Notes under the pieces: generated by a model
Database searches by the model: none
What the model saw: the letters and a program-made list of their open reading frames with translations, nothing else
Told to the model about the DNA's origin: nothing
Shown: in pieces, positions 45,199-53,788 of the stretch
Layout: the number at the start of each line of letters is the position of its first letter
Numbering within the stretch: position 1 is the first letter of the stretch
Program-made: the position numbers and the translations under genes
DNA from: an uncultured Bacilli bacterium
GTDB lineage: Bacteria > Bacillota_I > Bacilli_A > RF39 > UBA660
NCBI GenBank assembly: GCA_934162445.1
Contig: CAKPIT010000005.1
Coordinates: 27,910 to 91,909 of the forward strand
DNA length: 64,000 nt
Direction: 5' to 3'

Positions 45199-45759
45199 AT
45201 GGAAACTAAACAAGCAATTGAAGAAAGAAGAAGTATTAGAAAGTATTTAGATAAAGAAGTTCCAAGAGATATTATTCTTGATATATTAAACTGTGGTCAT
45301 CTTGCCCCCTCTGCCAAAAATAATCAACCTTGGTATTTTGTCGTTGTTAATAATAAATTAAAAGATCAAATAGTCAATATTATGCTTAATTTCGTTAAGA
45401 ATTTAGATGAAAATCAAAAAGGGGAGTATAACACAGTCGTTTTCACTTCACAAATTATAAAAAAAGCCCCCCATCTTATCTTAATTTATAAAAAGAAAAG
45501 TAAAGATTTAAACTGGTTAATTAATGATACCTTATCCCTTGGAGCTGCTATTGAAAATATGTGTTTACGGGCCACTGATTTAAATATCGGCTCTTTATGG
45601 ATAAGAGATATAGACTGTGTTAGTAAAGAAATAGAAAGACTAATAACTATCCCTAACCAAGACCTAGAACTATCATCAGCCCTAACTATTGGCTACAAAG
45701 ATCAATCACCCCATGCTCGCCCTCGTCAAGATTTAAATACCCTAATTAAGTGGTGTTAA
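45199..45759 (+). CDS. Nitroreductase-family flavoprotein
   Basis: The 186 residues show the family opening AIEERRSIRKYLDKEVPRD, the HLAPSAKNNQPWYFVVV FMN-binding segment, and a LSLGAAIENMCLRATDLNIG core, with WIRDID. Such enzymes reduce nitro or quinone groups with NAD(P)H and FMN. The native substrate is unknown. ATG 45199 has AGGAAGGTGG five bases upstream. The gene is downstream of the SpoIVFB-like gene after 13 bases. Confidence 0.9.
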   Translation: METKQAIEERRSIRKYLDKEVPRDIILDILNCGHLAPSAKNNQPWYFVVVNNKLKDQIVNIMLNFVKNLDENQKGEYNTVVFTSQIIKKAPHLILIYKKKSKDLNWLINDTLSLGAAIENMCLRATDLNIGSLWIRDIDCVSKEIERLITIPNQDLELSSALTIGYKDQSPHARPRQDLNTLIKWC

Positions 45760-45824
45760 AATCTATACAAATCAAAAAAAAGTGGTATAATAATAAATAA
45801 GAATAGAATAAGAGGAGGGTAAAA

Positions 45825-46367
45825 ATGATTAGAAATTATTTAAAAAATTATGAAAAATATTCTATGTTAACATCTATTCTTTTAATGATTTTAGGAATAT
45901 TCTTAATAGTAAAACCTATTAAAAGCGTGGAAACTTTTATTATTTTCTTTGCTATTATCATGATTACTAGTGGTATTTTAAGTTTTATTTCCTATTTTGT
46001 CATTACAAAGGAAGAAAGATTAGTTAGTCTTGATTTGATAATTGGTCTTATTACTATTATCACGGGGATATTTCTTTATATATATCGCTTAGAGTTACTT
46101 AATATTTTTCCTACTATTTTAGGAATTTGGATTATCTTTACTAACTTAGTAAAAATGCAATTATCTATTAATTTAAGTGTTATTGAAAAAAGTAGTTGGA
46201 TTTTACTTTTAATTATTAACATTTTAATGATTATTTTTGGAATTTTACTAATTGTTAATCCATTCGGATCTTTAATGGCTCTAACCGAATTAGCCGGAAT
46301 GTTTTTATTAGTCACTGAGACTATTAATTTACTGGAAAGTATTTATGTTTTAATAAAAATTAAATAA
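45825..46367 (+). CDS. DUF308/HdeD-like membrane protein
   Basis: The 180 residues form about six transmembrane helices in three hairpins, with repeated patterns of GIFLIVKP, GIFLYIYRL and GILLIVNP, typical of HdeD/DUF308 proteins. The function of Gram-positive members is unknown. A TATAAT at 45786-45791 and AGGAGGG before the ATG support a separate transcript, and a terminator follows. Confidence 0.85.
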   Translation: MIRNYLKNYEKYSMLTSILLMILGIFLIVKPIKSVETFIIFFAIIMITSGILSFISYFVITKEERLVSLDLIIGLITIITGIFLYIYRLELLNIFPTILGIWIIFTNLVKMQLSINLSVIEKSSWILLLIINILMIIFGILLIVNPFGSLMALTELAGMFLLVTETINLLESIYVLIKIK

Positions 46368-46376
46368 GTTAATCAC

Positions 46377-46418
46377 TAAAGAATTTGATTTTTTCTAAAG
46401 AATCATTTCTTTTTTTTA
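46377..46418 (+). terminator. Probable intrinsic terminator
   Basis: AAAGAATTTGATT pairs imperfectly with AATCATTTCTTT, followed by T8. Confidence 0.6.
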
Positions 46419-46451
46419 AGATTAATGATAAATTATTAATAGGAGGATATT

Positions 46452-47525
46452 ATGAAAAAAACAAAAAATATATTAATCCTACTAATAGGATTATGCTCTA
46501 TATTTACTATTAATGTTTATGGAGAAGAAAAAGATAACTATTTTACTGCTGATAACGATGTTATTGAAAACAATATCGTTAATCATAGTCTATTCACAGC
46601 TGGTGACTCAGTTCTTATTAATTCCAAAGTAAAAGGAATTCATTTAATAGCTGGTAATAATATTAATATAAAAGGTAATGCTGAATATCACATGTTAGCC
46701 GGTAATACTGTTAACTTCTCAGGTAACAGTAAAAATGATTTATTCATCGCTGGTAACAACATCAATCTTTTAAAAGAATCAACCATTGGCCGTGATGTTT
46801 ATATAGCAGGAAATAATGTTAATATTAATGCGGATATTAAAGGAAATATGTTTATAGCAGCAAGTAATGTTACTATAAACTCTACATTAATTAATGGCAA
46901 TTTAAGTATCAATGCTAATAACATAACAATCAGTGATACCACTACCATTAAAGGAACCTTAAACTATAATGAACAAGCTACCACTAAATTAAATACTGCT
47001 AATATTAATGCCATTGAAAAAACTAAAGAAGTAGAAACTACTCCTGATCAAACATCAGAAATCATCGCTTTCCTTATTAGTTTTTTAACTCTACTAGTAG
47101 TAGCTAGTACTCTTAACTTTATATTCCCTAAAATATCTAACTACTTAGCTAATACCAAGTTTGATAAAAAAATAGGAAAGACGCTCTTAAAAGGTTTAGC
47201 AATATTAGTATTAAGTCCTATTATTTCCCTCTTATTATTAATAACTGTAATTGCTGTTCCTCTTGGTATTATCAACTTTGTTATCTATATCATCGCTTGT
47301 TACTTATCTTTTGCTATCACATCCATTTATCTTGGTAAATTACTAAGTACCAAAATCTTTAAAGAAGCTAAAAATAGTTATTTAGAAATTCTTATAGGTG
47401 TTATCTTTGCTAAAATCATAAGTCTTATTCCAATCCTTAATATTATTTATATAATCTTTGCTATCTTATTAGGACTTGGTCTAATGTTAAATATGTTTTT
47501 AACCTTTAGAAAAGAGAAAGTTTAA
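46452..47525 (+). CDS. Beta-helix (bactofilin-like) protein with C-terminal membrane domain
   Basis: A signal peptide (about 1-25) precedes a 150-residue right-handed beta-helix-like region made of short repeated strands: GDSVLINSKVKG, AGNNINIKGNAE, AGNNVNINADIKG and others with spacing near 18 residues. A linker follows, then four to five transmembrane helices (about 200-350). The repeat layout recalls bactofilins and polymer-forming proteins joined to a membrane domain. No enzyme motif is present. AGGAGG precedes the ATG, and a terminator overlaps the stop. Possibly a wall or membrane scaffold. Confidence 0.7.
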   Translation: MKKTKNILILLIGLCSIFTINVYGEEKDNYFTADNDVIENNIVNHSLFTAGDSVLINSKVKGIHLIAGNNINIKGNAEYHMLAGNTVNFSGNSKNDLFIAGNNINLLKESTIGRDVYIAGNNVNINADIKGNMFIAASNVTINSTLINGNLSINANNITISDTTTIKGTLNYNEQATTKLNTANINAIEKTKEVETTPDQTSEIIAFLISFLTLLVVASTLNFIFPKISNYLANTKFDKKIGKTLLKGLAILVLSPIISLLLLITVIAVPLGIINFVIYIIACYLSFAITSIYLGKLLSTKIFKEAKNSYLEILIGVIFAKIISLIPILNIIYIIFAILLGLGLMLNMFLTFRKEKV

Positions 47526-47541
47526 TCTTTCTTTTTTTTGT
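47515..47541 (+). terminator. Intrinsic terminator
   Basis: AGAAAG pairs with CTTTCT around TTTAAT, then T residues. It overlaps the upstream stop codon. Confidence 0.75.
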
Positions 47542-47609
47542 CAAAAAAGAAAATATTCATGCTATAATAAAAAGAGCAAAGCTACTTGCAGTATAAAAGA
47601 GGTAATAGT

Positions 47610-49004
47610 ATGAATAAAAAAATAATAATTATTAGTATAATTGCAGTCTTTATTTTAACCATAATAAATATTATTATCTTTTTACCTCCAACTTTTAAAT
47701 TTAAAAGTAAAGATCTAACTTTAGAATACGGTACTAAATATCAAGAAACTCCTTACAAGGTAGAAAGATTTGGTAAAGATTATACTAAGAAAGTAACTGT
47801 TAAAAACAATATTAATTATCAAAAACTTGGAACCTATCACTTAACCTATCAAGTAAAAATAGGTCTTATTACTTTCAAAGAAATTAGAAATTTAAAACTT
47901 GTCGATAATACTAAACCAGAGCTAATCTTAACAGGCTCTCCTGAAGTATTAGTATGTCCTAACCAAAAATATACTGAAGAAGGGTATAAAGCAACTGACA
48001 ATTATGATGGTGATATTACTTCTAAAGTAAGAGTTAAAGAGCGTGAAAATACCCTTTTCTATACCGTTAAAGATTCATCCAATAATAAAACTACCGTGAC
48101 AAGAAAAATAACGTATGAAGATAAAACAGCCCCTATTATTACCTTAAGTAATCCTAATAAAGAAACAATATATGTTGGCGGAACCTATCACAAAAGTGAT
48201 TATACAGCTACCGATAATTGTGATGGTGATATCACCTCTAAAGTTGTGGTTACCGAAAATGTTGATCCAAATAAAACTGGTACTTATAATATTACTTATC
48301 ATGTAACTGATAATGCTAATAACAGTACTGATGTAGTTAAAGTCATTAAAGTCATAGCAAGACCAACTTATGACAGTAATAGTCTTGGCGTCATTTACTT
48401 AACTTTTGATGATGGTCCAAAAGAAGGAACCACAAACACTATTTTAGATATTTTAAAAGAAGAGGGCATAAAAGCTACCTTCTTTGTTACCAACAGTGGC
48501 CCTGATTATTTAATTAAACGGGAATATGATGAAGGTCATACCGTTGCCCTTCATACTGCTAGTCATAATTATGCTACTTTGTATCAATCTGTAGAAGCTT
48601 ATTTTAACGACTTATCAACTGTTCAAAATAGAGTCGAAAGAATTACCGGTTATAAATCAATGATTATTCGCTTTCCCGGTGGTTCCTCTAATACCATCAG
48701 TAGACGTTATTGTCAAAATATTATGAGTACCTTAACTAGTGAAGTTTTAAATAGGGGATATCACTACTTTGACTGGAATATCTCATCTGGTGATGCCGGA
48801 TCAGTGAAAACTGCCAGTGGTGTTTATAACAACGTTGTCAAAAACTTAAGTAAAACAAGAACTAATATGGTTTTAATGCATGATATAAAATCATACACCA
48901 AAGATGCACTCCGGGATATTATTAGATATGGTAAAGAAAATGGCTATCGCTTTGAAAGAATAACTATGGACACCAAAATGATTACCCAACGAGTAAATAA
49001 CTAA
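47610..49004 (+). CDS. Membrane-anchored polysaccharide deacetylase with Ig-like domains
   Basis: The 464-residue protein has a signal anchor (about 3-24), a first barrel-like domain, two DUF5011/Ig-like domains (TKPELILTGSPEVLV; TAPIITLSNPNKETIYVGGT, each with NYDGDITS or NCDGDITS), and a NodB deacetylase domain from about 260. NodB motifs are FDDGP (catalytic Asp, metal Asp), HTASHNY (metal His), RFPGGSSN and FDWNISSGD. Likely substrates are N-acetyl sugars of peptidoglycan. AGAGGT before ATG 47610 selects it over the ATG-like 47586 start. It is followed 10 bases later by a GH3 hexosaminidase. Confidence 0.9.
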   Translation: MNKKIIIISIIAVFILTIINIIIFLPPTFKFKSKDLTLEYGTKYQETPYKVERFGKDYTKKVTVKNNINYQKLGTYHLTYQVKIGLITFKEIRNLKLVDNTKPELILTGSPEVLVCPNQKYTEEGYKATDNYDGDITSKVRVKERENTLFYTVKDSSNNKTTVTRKITYEDKTAPIITLSNPNKETIYVGGTYHKSDYTATDNCDGDITSKVVVTENVDPNKTGTYNITYHVTDNANNSTDVVKVIKVIARPTYDSNSLGVIYLTFDDGPKEGTTNTILDILKEEGIKATFFVTNSGPDYLIKREYDEGHTVALHTASHNYATLYQSVEAYFNDLSTVQNRVERITGYKSMIIRFPGGSSNTISRRYCQNIMSTLTSEVLNRGYHYFDWNISSGDAGSVKTASGVYNNVVKNLSKTRTNMVLMHDIKSYTKDALRDIIRYGKENGYRFERITMDTKMITQRVNN

Positions 49005-49014
49005 GGATGAAATT

Positions 49015-50208
49015 ATGAAAAAACTACTATTTATAATATTAACAATTACTATTTTAGGAACTAGCTATTACTTTTTAAGCCAAAAAAAACCTAAACAGGC
49101 CGCCAGTAATAATATTGAAGAAAAAATAAAAAAGCAATTAAAGAAAAAGACTTTAGATGAAAAAATTGCCCAAATGCTTATCATCTATTATTCCTCTACA
49201 ACCTATGATGAAACCCTTGAACAAACGATTAAAGAAGTAAAACCGGGTGGTTTCATCTTGATGAATGATAATATTTCCACTTATCAAAATACCTTAAATC
49301 TCGTTAAAAGCATGCAAAATGATTCAAAGATCCCCATGATCATTTCTATTGATCAAGAAGGGGGAATCGTCCAAAGACTTCAAAAAATCACTGATATTGA
49401 AGTAACAAATATTCCTAGCATGCTCGCTTTAGGGAAAACAAACGACAAAAACCTAGCCTATAATGTTGGTAAAATAATGGCCCAACAACTAAAAACCTTA
49501 GGAATCAACTTAGACTTTGCTCCCGTTGTTGATATTTATAGCAATAAAGATAATAAAGTAATTGCTAATCGTTCCTTTGGTAGTAATAGTGAAGAGGTAA
49601 CAACTATGGCCCTAGCCCTTAAACAAGGCTTAGAAGACAATAACGTCAACACCTGCTTAAAACATTTTCCGGGTCATGGCGATACTACTGTTGATTCTCA
49701 CTATAATCTTCCCGTTATTAACAAAGATTATAATGACTTATCGAAAGTAGAATTAATCCCATATTATAAAGCCATAAAAAATAACACTAATATGATTATG
49801 ATAGGCCATATCGCTCTTCCTAAAATAACTAAAGATAATACACCCGCCTCCCTTTCCAAAGAAATAATTACCAATCTTCTAAAAACCAAACTCAAATACC
49901 AAGGTCTAGTTATCACTGATGCCTTAAATATGAAAGCTTTAACCGATAATTATAGTGATAAAGAAATATATACTATGGCTATTAATGCTGGCGTTGATCT
50001 TTTATTAATGCCAAATGGTAGTAGGAAAGCAATTGAATACATAAAAGAAAGCATTAAAGAAAAGAAAATAACCGAACAAATGATAAATACCTCCGTTACC
50101 AAAATTCTAACCTACAAATATAATCATGTGAAAGAAGAGTATTTAGACTCCAGTTACTTAAATAAAGAAGAATACAATAAAATTTTAAACCAAATAAAAA
50201 ACCCTTAA
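49015..50208 (+). CDS. GH3 beta-N-acetylhexosaminidase (NagZ-like)
   Basis: The 397 residues have a signal anchor (about 2-22) and a GH3 catalytic barrel: SIDQEGGIVQRL, GINLDFAPVVDI, the NagZ-type KHFPGHGDTTVDSH loop (acid/base His and Asp) and the nucleophile Asp in GLVITDALNMKAL. It removes GlcNAc from wall glycans or turnover products. It overlaps nothing and is probably in an operon with the deacetylase. It lacks a second GH3 domain, as normal for NagZ. Confidence 0.92.
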   Translation: MKKLLFIILTITILGTSYYFLSQKKPKQAASNNIEEKIKKQLKKKTLDEKIAQMLIIYYSSTTYDETLEQTIKEVKPGGFILMNDNISTYQNTLNLVKSMQNDSKIPMIISIDQEGGIVQRLQKITDIEVTNIPSMLALGKTNDKNLAYNVGKIMAQQLKTLGINLDFAPVVDIYSNKDNKVIANRSFGSNSEEVTTMALALKQGLEDNNVNTCLKHFPGHGDTTVDSHYNLPVINKDYNDLSKVELIPYYKAIKNNTNMIMIGHIALPKITKDNTPASLSKEIITNLLKTKLKYQGLVITDALNMKALTDNYSDKEIYTMAINAGVDLLLMPNGSRKAIEYIKESIKEKKITEQMINTSVTKILTYKYNHVKEEYLDSSYLNKEEYNKILNQIKNP

Positions 50209-50222
50209 AAGGGAGTCTAATT

Positions 50223-50247
50223 AAGCCTTAACGGCTTTTTTCTTTTT
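50223..50247 (+). terminator. Intrinsic terminator
   Basis: AAGCC (50223-50227) pairs with GGCTT (50233-50237), followed by T-rich sequence. The minus-strand GGDEF stop lies in the loop. Confidence 0.7.
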
Positions 50248-51040
50248 TGATTTTAACATTACTAGATACAAGATTACGATCAATTTTAGCATTATATAAT
50301 TCCTTATCAGCTAAATCAAATAATAGTCTAGCTAGTTCTTGATAGTTATGATTATTATCTTGAGATTTATATTCTTCAATAAAAGAATGATCAACATGAA
50401 ACATCCCAAAAGACATAGTGACACTTTCATTATCCACATTATTATTCTGAATATTACATCTTAAATTTTCACAGACATTTAACGCATTAACATCATTTAT
50501 ATTTTTTAAAACAATTAAAAACTCTTCACCACCATATCTTCCTACTAAATCTCTTGTCCTAACATCACTATTTCCAACACTATTATTTAAAACAGAAGCA
50601 ACAGACACTAATACTTTATCCCCAAAAGAATGCCCAAAAGTATCATTGAATTTCTTAAAATGATCAATATCTCCAATAATAACTGCAAATTCTTCATTAA
50701 ATTGAAAAGCATACTTTAAATATTCTAAATATTTCTTAAATACAAATTTTCTTGAAAGAACTCACGTTAATTCATCTAAATAGTCAACACTTTTCTTAGC
50801 GTCAACATACTTTTTATAAATATTATCAATATCTATAAGTTCAAAATCATCATTAAATTTACTAATCTTATAATACTTTAAATCAATTAAATTAAAACAA
50901 ATATCATCATCTACAAGTTGAAAATCTTCAAGCCTCATACTAGTTAAAGCAACCTTATCATCAACCATATTAAAAATATTTTCATCATGTATTATTAATT
51001 TTGAGTTATTTTCAATTTTTCATAAGTCATCAAATTTCAT
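50228..51040 (-). pseudogene. GGDEF diguanylate cyclase-like gene interrupted by two in-frame TGA codons
   Basis: From ATG 51038-51040 (GGAGGA upstream) one frame runs 271 codons without a shift to TAA 50228-50230. TGA stands at codons 7 (51020-51022) and 93 (50762-50764). Around them the protein is intact: VDYLDELT, stop, VLSRKFVFKKYLEY, then IIGDIDHFKKFNDTFGHS and GRYGGEEFLIVL (GGEEF active site), so it is a diguanylate cyclase domain after a short N-terminal domain. Codon 93 is Gly in most GGDEF proteins. No TGG codon is seen in the frame. It is either a two-nonsense pseudogene or a gene in which TGA is read through. c-di-GMP synthesis is the ancestral role. Confidence 0.75.
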
Positions 51041-51132
51041 AATTCCTCCAAAGTTAATATTTATGAATAAAATTATAACTTAAATTATTTAAAAATAAAA
51101 GAAAAAAAGCAATCAAAAGACTGCTTCTAAAA

Positions 51133-51372
51133 TTAATTATCAATATCAAGGGGAGTAAATAAAACTCTTACATCAACTTCTAGTGCTGTTGCTATTTTTT
51201 GAACAGTATCAAGTGAAAATTGTTTTTCACAACCACTTTTTGTTTCAATTTTCTTTAAATAATCAACACTAATATTACTTTCCATTGCTAGTTTAACTTG
51301 TGTCCATCCTTTTAATTTTCGTTGCTTCTTAATATTTTGCGAAACTATATAATACAAATTGTCTTTACTCAT
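51133..51372 (-). CDS. XRE-family helix-turn-helix regulator
   Basis: The 79-residue product is a single HTH domain: NIKKQRKLKGWTQVKLAMES, then NISVDYLKKIETKSG and LDTVQKIATALEVDVRVLF. It resembles phage-type and Cro/CI-like repressors without a ligand domain. Start ATG 51372 has AGAGAG upstream; ATG 51393 has no site. It is divergent from the gene at 51505, whose promoter it may control. Confidence 0.85.
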   Translation of the reverse strand: MSKDNLYYIVSQNIKKQRKLKGWTQVKLAMESNISVDYLKKIETKSGCEKQFSLDTVQKIATALEVDVRVLFTPLDIDN

Positions 51373-51504
51373 ATTTATCACACTCTCTAACATGGAAGTA
51401 AATCATTATTATAATTTTCTCATTAAAAAACTATTAAAAAATTACGATATAGTACACTTTTGTGGAAAATTATGATACACTTAATATGAAAGGAGTTGAA
51501 AGAA

Positions 51505-52008
51505 GTGGAGGACAAGAAAAAAATCACATTACCTATTAAAATCATTATAATTGGTGTTGTACTTGGTCTTATCATTGCTGGAATTGGTGGGATAAAGCAA
51601 ATTAATGCTAATAATACCAATAAAGAAAGAAAAGCAGCAGCCAAAAAAGCTGTTGATAAAGCAGTTAAAGAAGCAAATGAACGTCTAGCAGAAATCGAAA
51701 AAGAATATAACGACATCAAAACTAAGTACGACGCTAAAGCAAATGAGTGTGATGCAATTATTGTTGGTAGTGATGATTGGTTTGAAAAGACTAATAAATG
51801 TCAAAGAGAAAAGAGTGAATTGGAAGACCAATTATCATCTTTAGAAATTGAAGATACATCTATTAAAAGTAAAGATTATACTGTCTATTATCAAAAAGTT
51901 GAACCAATGTCATATCAAATATTCTATATAATTGGTGCATCCGTTACCGGTCTAGCCGTACTTGGAGCCTTTATTATATATTTAGTTAAAGGCAAAAAAA
52001 GCTATTAG
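51505..52008 (+). CDS. Membrane protein with coiled coil, first of a stress-type cluster
   Basis: The roughly 167-residue product has two transmembrane helices (about 10-30 and 138-160) around a charged coiled coil (RKAAAKKAVDKAVKEANERL and onward) with two Cys (about 89 and 102) that may pair outside. GTG 51505 is nine bases after AAAGGAG; the TTG at 51496 is too close. It is divergent from an XRE regulator and heads a run of small membrane and zinc-ribbon proteins to about 56 kb. The family is not recognised. Confidence 0.6.
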   Translation: MEDKKKITLPIKIIIIGVVLGLIIAGIGGIKQINANNTNKERKAAAKKAVDKAVKEANERLAEIEKEYNDIKTKYDAKANECDAIIVGSDDWFEKTNKCQREKSELEDQLSSLEIEDTSIKSKDYTVYYQKVEPMSYQIFYIIGASVTGLAVLGAFIIYLVKGKKSY

Positions 52009-52026
52009 TACAAAAGGAGAACAAAT

Positions 52027-52356
52027 ATGCTATTATCAACAACATCATCACTAGATGGCAAAACCATTAAAGAATACCGTGGTATTGTTTTCGGCGAAGT
52101 TATTAGTGGTATTAACTTTATGAAAGATTTCACTGCTAGTATTACCAATTTTACAGGTGGAAGAGCAAGTGAATATGAAGAAGATTTAGTTAAATCAAGA
52201 GCAGATGCAATTAATGAAATGATTGGCCGTGCCCAAAAAATAGGGGCTAATGGCCTAATTGGGGTAAACGTTGATGTTGAATCCATCACCGTGGGAGAAC
52301 AAGGACAAATAATGATAATGGTAGTAGCAACAGGCACTGCTGTTGTTGTCGAATAG
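52027..52356 (+). CDS. UPF0145/YbjQ family protein
   Basis: The 109 residues match the heavy-metal-binding-like YbjQ family: MLLSTTSSLDGKTIKEYRGI, VFGEVISGINFMKDF, a RADAINEMIGRAQKIGANG helix and the IGVNVDVESI strand. The family is a pentameric small fold of unknown function. It starts 18 bases after the upstream gene with AAAGGAGAA and is followed eight bases later by the next gene. Confidence 0.85.
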   Translation: MLLSTTSSLDGKTIKEYRGIVFGEVISGINFMKDFTASITNFTGGRASEYEEDLVKSRADAINEMIGRAQKIGANGLIGVNVDVESITVGEQGQIMIMVVATGTAVVVE

Positions 52357-52364
52357 GAGAAATT

Positions 52365-52958
52365 ATGAAAAAAGATGATCAATATGTAGGAGTAGATGAA
52401 AAATATATTCCTAAAAATGATGATACACTAACTAATGAAATCAAAAGCGATATGCATAATGCTTATAAAGGTGCTAAAAAATATGTTAGTGATAAAGATA
52501 ATCAAGAAAAAATGAAAAGTGTTGGAAGAACTGGTCTTAAAATAGCCAAAGGATTTATTATTTTATATATTGTCGGTGGCATCGTAGCCATAGGGGTCTT
52601 TATCTTTGCTCTTACAATGTTTTTTAGAATTTTTAATCAAAGTGAAAATATAATTAGTAATACTACACAAATAACGGATACTAATAATATTGATAGTGAT
52701 TCTTTTAATCTTCCCTTAGAAACTTATAAAGGAAGTCAAATGGGATTTGTAGTTACTAAATTATTAGATGAAGTTATAAATAATATAGAAAAGTACCAAA
52801 ATCATTCAATCACTGTTTCCTATAATAATACAACCACAAATATTGTAAGTGATATTAGAACCATTAAAAACAATTTAGAGAGTAGTAGTCAATACGAAGT
52901 CTATTTTAGTTATGATTCTAAAGGTTACATAAATAAAGTTACTATTGAAAACAAATAA
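52365..52958 (+). CDS. Unrecognised single-pass membrane protein
   Basis: The 197 residues have a soluble, helical, charged N-terminus (about 1-55), one membrane helix (about 60-88, with IVGGIVAIGVFIFALTMFF) and an extracellular C-terminal domain (about 110-197) of mixed strands. No Cys motif or catalytic residue stands out. AGGAGAAATT precedes the ATG, nine bases after the YbjQ gene. A terminator follows. Confidence 0.55.
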   Translation: MKKDDQYVGVDEKYIPKNDDTLTNEIKSDMHNAYKGAKKYVSDKDNQEKMKSVGRTGLKIAKGFIILYIVGGIVAIGVFIFALTMFFRIFNQSENIISNTTQITDTNNIDSDSFNLPLETYKGSQMGFVVTKLLDEVINNIEKYQNHSITVSYNNTTTNIVSDIRTIKNNLESSSQYEVYFSYDSKGYINKVTIENK

Positions 52959-52965
52959 ACAAAAG

Positions 52966-52990
52966 GCTCTATCAATTAGAGCTTTTTTTG
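52966..52990 (+). terminator. Intrinsic terminator
   Basis: GCTCTA (52966-52971) pairs with TAGAGC (52977-52982), then T7. Confidence 0.85.
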
Positions 52991-53080
52991 TAATTATCTT
53001 TTCTATTAATTCATATAAAAAGGTAATGACTTTTTACAAGAAGTCTGATATACTGAATTCATATAATAGGAGGAATTTAT

Positions 53081-53788
53081 ATGGCTTTAATTAAATGTCC
53101 TGAATGTGGTAAAAAGATGAGTGATCAAGCAGAAAGTTGTCCTCACTGTGGATATTCTTTCGAAAAGAAAAATGATAAGAGTGATACTTTAGAAAATTTA
53201 AAAGGAAAATGGAATAATAAATATCTTTTAGTTTTATTAGTTGTAGCCGTAGGAATCTATTTCTTTTTCTTTAGCAACACCATTAAACAAACACCAACTG
53301 AAGGAACAGGAGATAATCCAACTACTGAAAATAAACCAAGTACCACTGGTAATTATGAATTTAATCAAAACGGTAAATACTTTATCTTTCCAAATACCTA
53401 TAAAGCATATGTTAGTAAAGATGGTAGTATTTATGTGGGAAAACATATTGATAATAATGGTGCCTTGATTCCATATGTCATGATTGAAAAATATAAAAAT
53501 TATTATGATCCCAAAACCCTTTTGAGTGAACTTACAACTGCTATTGGTAAAGAATATCAAGACGCTACTATAACTATTGATTTACTAAGTAATTATATTG
53601 GTAATAAATATGTCTATGGTATCCAATATACCTACACATCAAGTAATCATGTCGTAATAGATAATCGCTATGCTTTCTTAGTAGGTAGTAGTATGTATTT
53701 AGTAACAACCAAAGAAGAAAACGTTAACACCACTGAGATAAATAACGTTGCTCAAATGATAATTGAAAGTTTAAAGGAGGTAAATTAA
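53081..53788 (+). CDS. Zinc-ribbon membrane protein
   Basis: The 235 residues begin with a zinc ribbon (CPECGKKMSDQAESCPHCGY, two CxxC), a charged linker, one membrane helix (about 47-63), a Thr/Asn linker, and an extracellular domain (about 95-235) with strands like NQNGKYFIFPNTYKAYV. The zinc ribbon is on the cytoplasmic side. AGGAGG precedes the ATG, and the stop directly adjoins the next zinc-ribbon gene. The extracellular domain is not recognised. Confidence 0.65.
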   Translation: MALIKCPECGKKMSDQAESCPHCGYSFEKKNDKSDTLENLKGKWNNKYLLVLLVVAVGIYFFFFSNTIKQTPTEGTGDNPTTENKPSTTGNYEFNQNGKYFIFPNTYKAYVSKDGSIYVGKHIDNNGALIPYVMIEKYKNYYDPKTLLSELTTAIGKEYQDATITIDLLSNYIGNKYVYGIQYTYTSSNHVVIDNRYAFLVGSSMYLVTTKEENVNTTEINNVAQMIIESLKEVN

